64,000 bases of DNA from Luidia sarsii. Taxonomy: Eukaryota; Echinodermata; Asteroidea; Paxillosida; Luidiidae. The notes beneath the pieces were generated by a model. The model ran no database searches. It had not been told where the DNA came from and saw only the letters and a list, made by a program, of their open reading frames with translations. Made by a program: the position numbers and the translations under genes. The stretch spans positions 9,012,556 through 9,076,555 of the forward strand of contig OX465110.1 of assembly GCA_949987565.1 (NCBI GenBank), read 5' to 3'. This document shows positions 31,884 to 42,676 of the stretch, piece after piece. Position 1 is the first letter of the stretch, and each line of letters opens with the position of its first letter.

Positions 31884-32063
31884 AGGGTTTGCGGTGACAC
31901 CGTGTTTTATCATCTCTTGGGAGAAGGAGTGTGACTCTGAAACGAGCCGGTAACTCGGATACATGCAGGCTCTTTCTATGGGGCCACGCTCCTTCTCACA
32001 GGAGATGATGTACACGGTGTCACCGCAATGTACTTCTACCATGCAAACCTTATAATCCTATCT
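31884..32063. mobile_element. Foldback element copy 4
   Basis: Left GGGTTTGCGGTGACACCGTG and right ACGGTGTCACCGCAATG with the outer ACCATGCAAACCTTATAATC. The arms pair through CTCCTTCTC / GAGAAGGAG and the centre GAGCCGGTAACTCGG, but the CTGANGA hairpins are deleted. Confidence 0.8.
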
Positions 32064-32069
32064 AACAAT

Positions 32070-32277
32070 GGCCGTTTACGAAATGAAGGTTTAGGGTAGG
32101 GCTTTGGTTTCGGTCATATTGATCTTACTCTATATAATATCACAGGCATCTATAAACACAAACTCTCAAGCCAACAAACCTTCAAATTGGGAAACAAGCC
32201 ACAACCTGGATGTTCAGGTTTTGTCAGACGGAGACGAAGCCTGGGCCCGAGCCTAAGCCTTCATTTCGTAAACGGCC
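32070..32277 (-). mobile_element. MITE family 4 copy, intact
   Basis: GGCCGTTTACGAAATGAAGG and its inverted end CCTTCATTTCGTAAACGGCC bound 208 bp. The body (CACAGGCATCTA, AGCCAACAAACCTTC, GACGGAGACGAAGCC) matches 2898-3123 and 53415-53639 in reverse. It begins seven bases after a foldback copy. Confidence 0.88.
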
Positions 32278-32880
32278 TATAATTATCATATAATTTAAAA
32301 AATAAAGTTCGTTTGAAGATCCTTCTTCCTCTTAATCGGACCGTCATCGGATGAAGGCCATTAGGTATCGACTCTGGAAATTTGTCCGAGCGGTGCAAGG
32401 TCAAAACATTTGTTATCGAGTAGCCTGCATACATACACCCCAGAACAAAGGTTATTCTTATTTGAATCACATCCTCGCTTGGTTATCAAAAGATATCATT
32501 CAGAGACATAAAACAAGCAATATCTTGAAGATGTTTCGTTTTTATCGGGTAGCCCCCTATATTTGTACTTTCATAAAAGATGGGCGTTTGGAGTCGGTTT
32601 CTATTTCTCCGCATGAAATGAAACGCGTGTGCTTCTGTCCCCTCTCCGTGATCCGACCAGAAGTGTTTCTCAAAGAAGCGATATGAGTTCAATTTCATAG
32701 AGTTGTCTATAATCAAGCGTGGAGATCTGTTCAGTGGAAAAAGAAATATCCCTTCCGATAAACAGGCTAAACAGGAACACCTTCAGTTGAGATGGTTTAT
32801 ATATTTCTGACAAATTTGACCATTGTTTTGCTCCAAAAAAACATCAAATACCGGGACCTCTTCGTAGCTATAGAGCTTTA
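32278..32880. other. Intergenic; unassigned 111-codon open frame
   Basis: An ATG-initiated plus frame at 32351-32686 is stop-free for 111 codons in AT-moderate, non-repetitive sequence, with a normal amino-acid mix. It has no signal peptide, membrane segment or motif I recognise, and an overlapping minus frame of 76 codons exists. Too weak to call a gene. Confidence 0.25.
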
Positions 32881-32925
32881 AGAGATGGTGTCACCGCAAA
32901 CTTTCCGCACCTCGTGATTCCACCG
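32881..32925 (-). mobile_element. Foldback family end fragment
   Basis: AGAGATGGTGTCACCGCAAAC followed by TTTCCGCACCTCG is the right terminus only. No partner arm is visible upstream. Confidence 0.55.
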
Positions 32926-33266
32926 TTAAATCCGTCAAGTTGCTGTGCTGAGCGTTGCTTCGGCGGCGTTCAAGCAGCCCTCTATTTGAAGCCTGATTGA
33001 AGTGTCCCCTGGTATAGCGTATACTGGTGTTCACGGTTGCAGTAGCAGCGGTCTTTCGGGGTCCGGTCCGCGCCATCGATGACCGTGTTCACGGGATCCG
33101 TTCGGCGGTGGACGCACGGGCGAGCGGGGCCGGTCTGCCACGCTACCGGCTGCGCGTACCTTGACGAAATCCAGTGCCACTACATGAGAACTAATTGCTT
33201 ATTTATGGAATGACAGGGCATTGATGAACCATCCAACCTCCAAACCGCTGTTTTATGTATTGCCGC
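32926..33266. other. Intergenic, no feature seen
   Basis: Short GC-rich stretch (33050-33160) without a supported open frame. Confidence 0.35.
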
Positions 33267-33882
33267 ATAAACCCCCTACACAACATTGGTAAGATCGAAA
33301 AACAGAAATGTTCACAGATTTACATGAAACTCTTTGATCTTTACCCCTGTTCTCACTAATCCCTACCCTACTCCTTACACTTCCCTTTGATCTCTCCCTA
33401 CCAGCTTCACTCTTTGTCCTTTGTTTCTCATCCGTGTCCTATTCACTCTCTCTCCCCTTCCTTCGTGTACATGTATCTGTTTTGTCCTTGTCACTCTGCC
33501 TTTGAGAAAGGTCCTGCTAGGATCGAAACGTCAGGCCCACTAAATTTTAAGATTTACATTTGGGTATTTTAGTCAGTAAGCAGTTTGCAACATTTTTGTA
33601 TATCACCTTGAAACTTACCGGTATACAGTTTTAATATGGTTATATAGGCCTTGTAGAAACCTCTCACTGAAATATTTCTGCCTAAAATACTGTATTTTTT
33701 TAGAAAATAGTAAAGAAAACATTTGCGTCAGCCCTAGATCTAAACGATTCGGTTTTCATTATTTTCTCGAGACTCAGTTGGCGGATTGAGCTGAAATAGT
33801 GTGCTATTTCATGCATTTGTTGGATCAGACAACGTATGGATGCTATTCTTTGACCTCGACCAATGTTGTGTTATCCCTTTAA
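33267..33882 (-). mobile_element. MITE family 2 copy, interrupted by an insertion
   Basis: ATAAACCCCCTACACAAC to GTTGTGTTATCCCTTTAAC are its ends. Compared with the intact copy at 48372-48747, the sequence GATTTACATGAAAC is split from the following TACAGTTT by 278 bp of foreign DNA. The halves otherwise align through CACTGAAATATTTCTGCC. Confidence 0.8.
33331..33614 (+). mobile_element. Insertion nested in MITE family 2, with TSD TGAAAC
   Basis: TGAAAC at 33325-33330 is repeated at 33609-33614. The insert is pyrimidine-rich at its start, carries GGTCCTGCTAGGATCGAAAC (33510-33529) followed by GTCAGGCCC, and ends GTTTGCAACATTTTTGTATA then TCACCT. The same order is seen at 21830-21975 and, reversed, at 50690-50830. 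The class is unknown; a retroelement end is the leading guess. Confidence 0.7.
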
Positions 33883-36214
33883 CATTTCTGAATACAGCGT
33901 GGCAATTTTTGTAGAGAAAGCTTTAATTTTTATCAATCAGAAACAAGCAAAAACAAAAATCAAGCAAAAACAAAATGACGCCTGCCTTATCAACCTAAGT
34001 TATAAAGTTAGTATATTTTGTGTTTAAGGCCCTGCACCGTAAAATATCTTGGCCAATATTTCACACAGATTTTAGTTGATATTGGTCTAAATATCAACGG
34101 GTACCTTTGTTTGTCATACCATCCTTTCGAATAATTCCAGACCGAATGCAGTTGATTCTACCCAGCGTTGTTCCGACCACTGGCATTGCACGATTCTGCC
34201 TTATTTATATCGACGTGGGTTTTTTTAATCGTTTGTGTTAGGTGCCATTTATTGGTCATTGTTTTTCTTCACGGTGTCCTTTCCTGCGAACCGCTGTCGC
34301 CGCCGAGTAGGAGACGGCGTTGCTCGGCCGTGCTAGCGCGCCGTTCGCCCGTTGTTGCCTTCCGCTCGCGCCCGCTGCGACGCTACCTCGCGAATTCCAA
34401 TGCATGGTGTATCATAGGGCTCACCCAAGTGAACGGATCGTATGTGTTTCTGCCGATTATATTGTCTAAATGTAAAGGAGTCTCATTGAAAAATATGTGC
34501 AAACAAATTTGCAATTAGCCTATTCCCTTTCTCATCTTGTGTGTCCCATTATTGTAATATTAATAATTTAACAAAGAGGTATAAGAACAGCTTCTTCCCT
34601 CGTTCAGCCTCTCTCTTGAATTCCCTTAAAATGTGTTCCCCCAGCCTACGATCTTGCCCTTTTTAAGAGAAATGTCAATTCCTATATCCAACCTTCCTGA
34701 GTCCCTTTCTATCTCCTTCTTTCCTTAGCCCTCAACCAACCTTGAATGGCTTTATAGCCTTGTTTTGATCTAATATCCATGAATTTGCATTGAAGCTAAC
34801 TTAAATGTCGAAAAGTCATCGCAACTGACTCATCCTGTTTGTTTTTCTTCTCAAAATTCCGTTCCATTAAATGATGCAACTATACCGGGGACCAATTTCA
34901 TAAGAACACCAACTTGCAAAAACAAAAAGTCTGCCTTACAGAGTGAGGTTGCTCTCTAGGACCTATGCTTTCCGCGGATGGAAGCATAGAGCATGGGTTA
35001 CCTTGCTGCATGGTAGACGCCGAGATCTAGCAGTGTCTTGTCGACCTAATGCGATCATTGCACAGAGTACGATCTGGAAAAATCGCGTACAACTATGGTC
35101 GCAGCTCTGTTTGCCCGTAGTCGCCGCGGGTAAAATCCATGTGACCTACCCCATTATTTTCTGTGTACGCTCTATGTTCGATGTTATCTCGTATGACCTT
35201 CGATGCTCTACATAAATGTACTCTATACCTGCATCTATTCACTCGATCTGTCGCGATCTTAACACGACCGAAGCTCGTTCTGTCCGGTCAATCAGTTCTC
35301 GCTCGAGAAGACTGAGCCTCGCTCATCCGCGCTCTAGCCTCGATTGTCCCTCGACCAATGCGTCCCTCCCTCGACCTTGCTTGCTCTTACGACGCTCCCT
35401 GTGCCACTTTTAGGTCGAGGCTCATTTTTTTTGACATGTCAAAAACACCGAGCCACGATCTCTCTTTTTTCAGGGAGACCATTCCTCAACCATGTGCAAC
35501 CACGGGAGACCAAGGCGTGACCATCCCTCGGTCAACCGTCCACTATACGTGCATGCCGCTCTGCAGTTACCAACCCTCGCTCGGAGATCGCAGATCTTCC
35601 GGGAAGATTTCTCGGTGAAAATGAGCGTATGATGTTCGCTATCTCGTCTCAGGATCTCTACATGAAATCAGCCCCTGGTCAAAGGGAATTGAATTGTTTG
35701 GCACTGTCCCAATAATCAGACAAGCCCCAACGAGAATGCACGGCCTCGAATTAGTGCCAACGGTAATTTCGTTGTCGCCGAATGGCCATTACAAGCAGGG
35801 GGAGAGTGGGAGGTAAGGCAAGTCAAAGCGCTGTTTATTTTCTTGGCTTTTGTTTACCCGGGATGAAATCCTCCCCAACCCTCCCCGAAGAGGTCAGATA
35901 AACTTCACTTTTTAGTGACAATAAGGACCTAGATTTGTTCCCATGGCAATCTTGATACACGATACTTTTTTTATGTCTCCAAGTAAAAAAGAAACACCCG
36001 AAGCAGTTGTAGTCTAAAACTGCTGCATTCCTAGAGAAAGACTAGAAGTGTGGAAATGATTGCAAAGGAAGGTTAGCGGGCCGTGTCTTCCATTATCATA
36101 CGATCGTTCTCAAAGGCCTTCGATTGTAGTGACGGTCCTGCTAGTTCTAAGATCGACTTTGTAAAGACCTAACAGGATTGTGTGGTTTTTGTCAATCACA
36201 ATGATGAGCTATTG
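33883..36214. other. Intergenic block, no gene seen
   Basis: A CAAAAACAAAA run lies near 33947-33975. A fragment resembling the GGTCCTGCTAG motif occurs at 36136-36147. Open frames at 34168-34518 and 34943-35215 have no recognisable family. The remainder is unique. Confidence 0.35.
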
Positions 36215-36660
36215 TATGAGATTAGACTTGTTAACTTTGATGAGATTTGGTAACTTTGATGAGATTTGGTAACTTTGGCGAGATTTGGTAACTTTGATGA
36301 GATTTGGTAACTTTGACGAGATTTGGTAACTTTGGATGAGATTTAGTAACTTTGATGAGGGATTTACTAGTAGCTTTGATAAGCTTTATTTGTAACTTTG
36401 ATGAGCATTGGTAACTTTATTGAATATTGGTAACTATGGCGAGATTTGGTAATTTTCGGCAACTTTGGTAACTTTAATGAGATTTGGTAACTTCGATGAC
36501 GAGATTTGGTAACTTTGACGAGCTTTGGTAACTTTGACGAGCTTTGGTAACTTTGACGAGCTTTGGTAACTTTTATGAGATTTGGTAACTTTGACGAGCT
36601 TTGGTAACTTTTATGAGATTTGGTAACTTCGATGAGGTGTGGTATAACTTTGGAGTTTGG
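36215..36660. repeat. 19-bp minisatellite, type 1 (GATGAGATTTGGTAACTTT)
   Basis: About twenty units of GATGAGATTTGGTAACTTT with GACGAG, GGCGAG and GAGCTTTGG variants, and one expanded segment near 36350-36410. Confidence 0.95.
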
Positions 36661-37255
36661 TGATGTTGATGAGGTTTGCTTTCTTTGAGTTTGGCGTACC
36701 AATATTGGTGAGGTTTGCCTCTTTGTATGAGGTGTGGTGTTTTTGGTGACAAAGTACCTCTGACGAGGTTTTGGTCTTCTGACGAGGTTTCACTCTTCTG
36801 ACGAGGTTTTGGTCTTCTGACGAGGTTTTGGTCTTCTGACGAGGTTTTGGTCTTCTGACGAGGTTTTGGTCTTCTGACGAGGTTTTGGTCTTCTGACGAG
36901 GTTTTGGTCTTCTGACGAGGTTTTGCTCTTCTGACGAGGTTTTGCTCTTCTGACGAGGTTTTGCTCTTCTGACGAGGTTTTGCTCTTCTGACGAGGTTTC
37001 ACTCTTCTGACGAGGTTTTGCTATTGTGACGAGGTTTCACTCTTCTGACGAGGTTTTGCTCTTCTGACGAGGTTTCACTCTTCTGACGAGGTTTTGCTCT
37101 TCTGACGAGGTTTCACTCTTCTGACGAGGTTTTGCTCTTCTGACGAGGTTTTGCTCTTCTGACGAGGTTTCACAAAGGTGAATCTCAAAGGTCTTCCGCT
37201 CCACTGGTGAGGTTTCGCTCCTCTGGTGAGGTTTTGCTCCTCTGGCGAGGCTTTG
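36661..37255. repeat. 19-bp minisatellite, type 2 (GACGAGGTTTTGGTCTTCT)
   Basis: After intermediates (GATGAGGTGTGGTATAAC, GGTGAGGTTTGCCTC), homogeneous units start near 36770. Three variants follow one another: GACGAGGTTTTGGTCTTCT, GACGAGGTTTTGCTCTTCT and GACGAGGTTTCACTCTTCT, ending in GGTGAGGTTTTGCTCCTCT. The 19-bp period shifts frame each unit, producing a 19-residue pseudo-peptide repeat on the minus strand that is not a gene. Confidence 0.95.
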
Positions 37256-38529
37256 CCTTCAATGAGTTGACCGGTTCTTGGATAGTTTTCGATGGTGTGC
37301 ATTTTTACGGATCCCCCCATCTACAATTCATCCAACAATCTTCAGTAAAATATCTCACCATATTATTGGTCCCTTTCAAACGGTATGGTAATCAGCCCTG
37401 TTGATAAATTACCAGTATTATCTTATTCTGTTTCATTTGTCACTACCCGAGTCCGTGGCTATTTCCTTGTGAACCCTCGGGGGACGCAAAACTCACATTA
37501 CCAGATTTGTATTCATGAGTGAGTACACGTTGTGCTTTTATAAATAGTAGTAGAGTTTTTCATTACATCGGTTTCGTTCCTTGATAGGTTACGGGTGCCG
37601 GGGCAAAGCAGTCGGTTTTTTCCCCACCCCCCCCCCCCCCGGCCCCCGCCCGCCTCGCTCGTTACCAATAGTCCGTGCCTCTACGGTCGCAAATGGAAAT
37701 TCAACGCCCGAACGGATTGAGAATGAGTGGGGCCAACCGCTGTCTGAATATCGGGCGAGACGCCGCGTGAAATATGGCCCAATATATTGTTGTGTTTCTG
37801 TGGCTCTGTATACAACAGTTTGTCAGATTAATTTTTATTTACGATAGAGAGAATGGGGGAGGGGAAGGGACAATCGCTTCAGGTTTTTTATTTTTTTCAT
37901 AAAATGATAATTGAGTCAGGAACTTCAAGGAATAACCGAGTTTCTCTAGTCGCGGGACGAAAGAGATTGTCACGCACGAGGCGTCCGTCACTCTGTTTTT
38001 TCCCCCAGACGAAACTTTCTGTTTGCGCGTATGCCGAAAGAAATTAAGAAATAGTTGAAATATCCGTTTGATTTCTACGGGCATCGAAGTCTTCGTGTAG
38101 AATCCTGGGAATGTCAGCCCGTTTCTCAGCTCGGCTATAGTGACGGAGCCGGCCACTTAGATCAATAAACAGATTGGTAAAAACAAGAAGGGTGGATGGT
38201 AAAAAAAAGAAAGAAAAGGAAATAGAAATGTGTAGATTGTCGTGGCGTGGACGGAACGGTTTACTAGGAGGGGAAAGAGGATCTGGCTCCAGTTGATCCC
38301 ACCAGGCGAGGAGTACTGTGGTGTTAATAGGGGGACCGGGACGAAACACGAGAAGGCGTCGCATCAGCGGGCAGACCGACGGATGAACCCGGGGGCTGTG
38401 AGGCGACTCTGCCCGCGGGGTGTGGTGAGCCGGGCCCGCTTCGCTTACAACACCACTTGACACCGTGGTGTGCTGAGCTCGGCTCGGGGAGAGAAGTCGA
38501 GGGAGGGGCGGGGAGGGGAGAACAAAGAC
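37256..38529. other. Intergenic, no gene seen
   Basis: C homopolymer at 37624-37640. Frames on the two strands at 37839-38156 and 38044-38463 conflict and show no domain. Confidence 0.35.
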
Positions 38530-38606
38530 ATGGGAACAAAGCAGGATTTGAACCCTCGACCTCGGCGCTATGCCTTCCAGTAACTGAGCCCCTCAACCCT
38601 GGCCTA
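38530..38606 (-). mobile_element. Possible tRNA-like SINE head of another family
   Basis: Minus strand: GGGGCTCAGTTACTGGAAGG (A-box-like) followed by GAGGTCGAGGGTTCAAATCC (B-box-like). The spacing fits a tRNA; the sequence differs from the main SINE family. Confidence 0.45.
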
Positions 38607-38839
38607 AACCCTCATGATTTTTCTGTTCAAACATCCTCAGATAACGACCGTAAGCTATAAATGAAATGTGTTTGTTCCTTGCCATACGAAATGTAAACAT
38701 ATTAATTGAAAACGAGCATGTAATATTTGCAAATAATGCAATTCGACTGACCATTGTTCAAGACGCTCAAAGACAAGGCCTTATATTAATTTGTCAAACA
38801 AATAATGGAAAACCTGCCAAAACCTGCCAAAATTTAAAA

Positions 38840-38960
38840 CAATTTTGAAACATGGCAAAGAAAACTGTTACTGGACCGGGACCCCTGGTATACCAGCGCT
38901 CTTACCATCTGAGCTATCCAGCCCTTGAATAGATTGTGGTCTTCACAAATAGTCAACGTT
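38840..38960 (-). mobile_element. tRNA-derived SINE, minus strand
   Basis: Minus strand: TTGACTATTTGTGAAGACC, AAGGGCTGGATAGCTCAGAT, GGTAAGAGCGCTGGTATACC, GGTCCAGTAACAG, tail TTTGCCATGTTTC. The T-arm is partly deleted. Confidence 0.75.
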
Positions 38961-39914
38961 TTTATTTCATTAAGTGTGTTTTTCGCCGCATACCCGGTAG
39001 CGATTGATTGTTTTGTTGTTGTTTTTCTGCTTCCTTTTCGTTCGGTATTTCAAAGGTCTTCCCCGATACACTCTCCTCGATTCTCGGGAAATGCAAATGT
39101 TTTGGAGTTCGATCTTTCGTCTCAGTTGCAACCAACCCTGGTATCACGTTCTATATATCTGGCAACCAGTTCGAGAAATCGACTGGCGATGTTCGCGAGT
39201 GTTTCGATCGTCTCGCGACTGTTTCTCTTTTGTTCGATTTCAGGAATCTAAGGTAACCGCTTTCCCAAAAGAATAAGTAGATAGATAAATAACAACGAAA
39301 TGTATCATATCCGGGGACAATTCTATGTGAGTTTGAGGTCAAAGTATCCGGTGACGTCGTAAGATGTACTCGAAGGCTTACCCAAACGAATCGGTTATTG
39401 CCCTAAAATAATGCACATCTAACATCGTCCCAAATAGAAACGCCACTTCGATCGGTTGAGAGCGATTGATTGATGGACTTTGAGCAAAAATACAATCACA
39501 CCAATGAGCGAAATTCTCCTTTTCGCCTGTGGTTTTTCGTTTGGGCGTTCGTGCTAAGTCAAAGTGCAGTTCAAGATCTGAGGGAAATGGGCACCGACTC
39601 TGCCTACTCCCCTACCCCCAATCCTTCTCTGTCCTTCTCATCCGTTTTATTCCTCCCAACATCATCGTTGACAATCGTAAATTAGCCGCGGCTTCATCTG
39701 GGTCTGACACCCAGCGACGCCATACTGGCTCGCTCTTGTTTTCTTTTAATTAATGATTTTTTTTTTTACTTCTCCTCGCTCCCTCTCCTCCTCGTCCTCC
39801 TCCTCCTCTGGACGTCACAGCCCGCGGACTCGTCCCCCGCACTCCGCTTGACGAGACCGCCGAATAGATCGTCTGCCACCGCCACCAAATTAGGTAAGAT
39901 CTCGTTGTTTTCTT
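38961..39914. other. Intergenic, no gene seen
   Basis: Unique sequence. A pyrimidine tract ending GGACGTCACAG at about 39820 and a donor-like TTAG|GTAAGATC at 39894 would bound a 70-80 nt open stretch, too weak to list as an exon. Confidence 0.35.
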
Positions 39915-40325
39915 AAGAGACGGGGAGAGAGAGGGGGGTATACAGACAGACACACAGCCAGAGAGACAGAGAGAGACAGAGACATAGAGAGAGGGAAGAG
40001 AGAGAGGGGGAGAGAGAGGGAGCGAGAGACGGACTGACAGACAGAGAGACGGAGAGAGGAGAGAAAGAGAAAGAGGTGCAGAGAGGAGAGAGGTTGAGTA
40101 TATGGGAGCGAGAGAGACAGATAGAGAGACAGAGAGAAGAGGAAGGGGAGCGAGAGACAAAAAGACAGTTGGAGAGACAGATGAGGAATAGGAGCGAGAC
40201 CCGGACAAACAGACAGACAGACAGAAAAGAGAAATAGAGGTGTACATAGAGGAGAGAGAGGAGAGAGGACGAAGAGAGGTATAGAGAGAGAGGATGGGAG
40301 AGGGAGAGAGAGGAGGTGGGGAGGG
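39915..40325. repeat. Purine/GACA-rich array, about 410 bp
   Basis: Mixed GAGAGACAGAGAGA and GACAGACAGACAG units. Minus frames across it are Ser/Leu repeats, not genes. Confidence 0.92.
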
Positions 40326-40660
40326 AAATGACTAGGAGGGGTGGGTCACGGCGAAGGGGATGACGGGACTGTTGGTGATAGCATCCATCACAGGTCGATC
40401 TCGTGCGGTCGAACGACGCGGGCGGCCCGGCCGGCACCCCCGGACTGGCCCGCTGATCCACGGAAATCGTGCCGACATAAATCAGGTCTTTCTCCGGTCT
40501 CCTCTCTCCCTCCCTCTCTAGCCAGGGTGGGTTCAGCCAATTAGACGCTAGTGTATAGCCTAGCCTGGGCTACATGTTCCTCCCTACCCCCGTGGACGAA
40601 GACCCAGCACCAAAGCTCATGAATCATGAATACACGGATATACAATTCAAAAGGAATAGA
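40326..40660. other. Intergenic, no feature seen
   Basis: GC-rich until 40550, then AT-rich approaching the foldback copy. Confidence 0.35.
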
Positions 40661-41130
40661 TAAGATTTGAAGGTTTGCATTGTGAAAGTATACCAAGTAG
40701 AAGGTTTGCGGTGACACCATGTAAAGCATCTCTATTGAGACGGACTGTGGGTCTGAAAAGAGCCGGTAACTCAACGTTTCGGGCACTGTATACTCTGCCG
40801 TCTCCAGCAGTCTCCTGACAACGGGCAGAGTACACACTGCCCGAAACATTGAGTTACCGTACCGGCTCTGTTCAGACCCACAGCCGGTCTCAAAAGAGAA
40901 AAAGAGATGTTACATTACATTACATTAAATTACATGTACACATTTTATTTCAATGGTGTCATTATGTATGTAACCATGCATGTACAGATTACAAGAACAT
41001 ATAATTAGCCATTGAGTAAAGCATAAAATAGTAGTACACATTTTGATAACTTAGTATTGTACATTTTTTTTTAAGATTAAATGACAACATGTTAGAGATG
41101 GTGTCACCGCAATCCTTCCGATTCATGACC
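40661..41130. mobile_element. Foldback element copy 6, split by an insertion
   Basis: Left end TAAGATTTGAAGGTTTGCAT then AGGTTTGCGGTGACACCATG. The arms meet at GCCGTCTCCAGCAGTCTCC (40798-40816). The right arm carries CTGACAA, the stem CGGGCAG/CTGCCCG and AAACATTGAGTTACC. The right terminus GATGGTGTCACCGCAATCC resumes only after a 174-bp insertion. Confidence 0.85.
40920..41093 (-). mobile_element. Insertion with (TGTAA)n tail and 7-bp TSD
   Basis: AGAGATG at 40913-40919 is repeated at 41094-41100. The insert starts TTACATTACATTACATTAAA, so on the minus strand it ends in a (TGTAA)n tail, as many LINE/SINE 3' ends do. Only 174 bp is present, so it would be a 5'-truncated retroposon. Confidence 0.7.
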
Positions 41131-41689
41131 ACAAAACCCTCCGACCGTAAAATCAAAAACGTAGATTATACTCAAGAAAAATAATATCGAGCGAGATTGT
41201 GCCTCCTCGCAAGCGTCTCATCAGCAACCACGTCAACTTTATACGACGAGACGATAATCATCGTTGGAGTGATACACACGGAAATGTTTTGGGGGGTTTT
41301 CTCCGTTGGAGTCAAAACAAACAATCACATATTTTTCTTGGCATGAAAAGTAACTGAGCTGTCCATTATCTGGTCCTCGTGCAAAATACGTAGTCAGTGT
41401 TTTTCCATGAAAGCACTTCACCGATAAACTGTGTATGTTGCCCAAAAAAAATACATGTATAATTTATCTTCAAAATTGCTCTGTAAGATATTGTTGAATT
41501 CAAATTGTCATACGGTTTTCATTTTCTCACTGTACAGTTTCACATGTTTTTGTTTTCACTGTACAGTTTCTTATTGTGATTACACAAGAGTACTAAGTTA
41601 TCATAGTCGTGTTCAGCTTTAGTAGACTGGACCCGTACAGGTACATCTAATTCGAGATGAATGCTGATATATCAGTGTTAAAAAGTAGA
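41131..41689. other. Intergenic, no feature seen
   Basis: AT-rich unique sequence; TTTCACTGTACAGTTTC occurs twice near 41526 and 41555. Confidence 0.4.
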
Positions 41690-41990
41690 CCATCAAAATA
41701 TGAAGGGTTAACCAGCGGTTCAGGGTTCCAGTCCCGGCTTCCGTCAGACCATCTTGTTTTATAAAATAATTTCATGACCCACTTGTTTTACTTTCTGGTC
41801 AGTCCCGTCCATCTGTCTGTTTGAAAATAAACAGAAAGCATCCACTCGGTGCGATCCCCCGAACTGCTGCAGCCAGGTTTAAGAAAGACCGCTGGTTTAC
41901 TTTCTGAGTGGGAGTCAGGCTGTGAATGGAGATATACGGCACTTAACGATATTATGGCTCTTCAAAGTCTTTACAGGCGGTCAAAGCAGT
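41690..41990 (+). mobile_element. SINE body with 3' part of tRNA-like head
   Basis: AGCGGTTCAGGGTTCCAGTCC is a remnant of the B box. The body follows with CCACTCGGTGCGATCCCC, GAACTGCTGCAGCCAGG and GAGATATACGGCACTTAACG, as in 4790-4900. The body is longer here, with extra GGTTTACTTTCTG. Confidence 0.6.
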
Positions 41991-42086
41991 TAATTAATGG
42001 CAGTTAATGGGTAATAATTAATGCCTCTGACCCCCTCCGCGTCAGCAAAGATATTTGCATGGATTTGGATGAGACTCAATCTTTAA

Positions 42087-42162
42087 GGGGCCGAATATCC
42101 CAAGTGGTAAGAGAACGAGCACGTCACACCAGACCCCACGGTTCGAATGCCGATCCGGCTAT
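42087..42162 (+). mobile_element. tRNA-like SINE head, divergent
   Basis: GGGGCCGAATATCCCAAGTGG (A box region), ACGGTTCGAATGCC (B box) and closing ATCCGGCTA can form an acceptor-like pairing. It belongs to a different subfamily from the GGCTGGATAGCTCAG heads. Confidence 0.5.
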
Positions 42163-42409
42163 TGAAATGCGATTCACCAAGAAATATTTGTAGACCTCTG
42201 GGAAGTGGCACCCGGTGACTTCCCACTAAAATAATAGCTAGGCCGAAGAATTACAAGCACCCGTGGGAGAAAGATTGGCCCAAAACGATCTCCGATTGAC
42301 AGGGGCCAATGAAATCACACTCCCGTTCCGACTGAAAAGATCTATACCTTTCTTCTTCTGTTTGCAACTGTTGGAAGTCGGTGTTTGTGTTTGCATTTCT
42401 CCGTGGACA

Positions 42410-42670
42410 GTATCATCCCTTCCCTCCTGCCCCTCCTCCTCCTCCTGCTCCTGCTCCTGCTGCTCCTCCTCCTCCTCATGTTCTTCCTCCTCCCCCTCCT
42501 CCTCCTCCTGCTACTCTTCCTCCTCATCTTCCTCCTCCTCCCCCTCCTCCTCCTGTGACCCCCCCTCCTCCTCCACCTTCCCCATCATCCCCACCCTATA
42601 CCCCCTCCTCCTCCCTCCCTCCCTCCTCCTCCCTCCGTCCCTCCTACTCCTACCTCCCTAATCCTCTTCC
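42410..42670. repeat. (CCT)n-rich array, 5' part
   Basis: CCTCCTCCTCCTGCTCCTGC text with CATCTT interruptions, lying directly before a retrotransposon fragment. Confidence 0.9.
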
Positions 42671-42676
42671 TCCCTT

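Noticed and set aside
32351..32686. 111-codon plus frame
   Set aside because: No motif or homology recognised and a competing minus frame exists; kept only as a note in the block entry.
36790..37002. 19-bp direct repeats resembling a CRISPR array
   Set aside because: Units abut without unique spacers and the genome is eukaryotic; it is a minisatellite.
36790..37320. Lys/Ser/Glu-rich repeat peptide on the minus strand
   Set aside because: A 19-bp unit shifts frame every copy and yields a 19-residue cycle; compositional, with no flanking gene structure.
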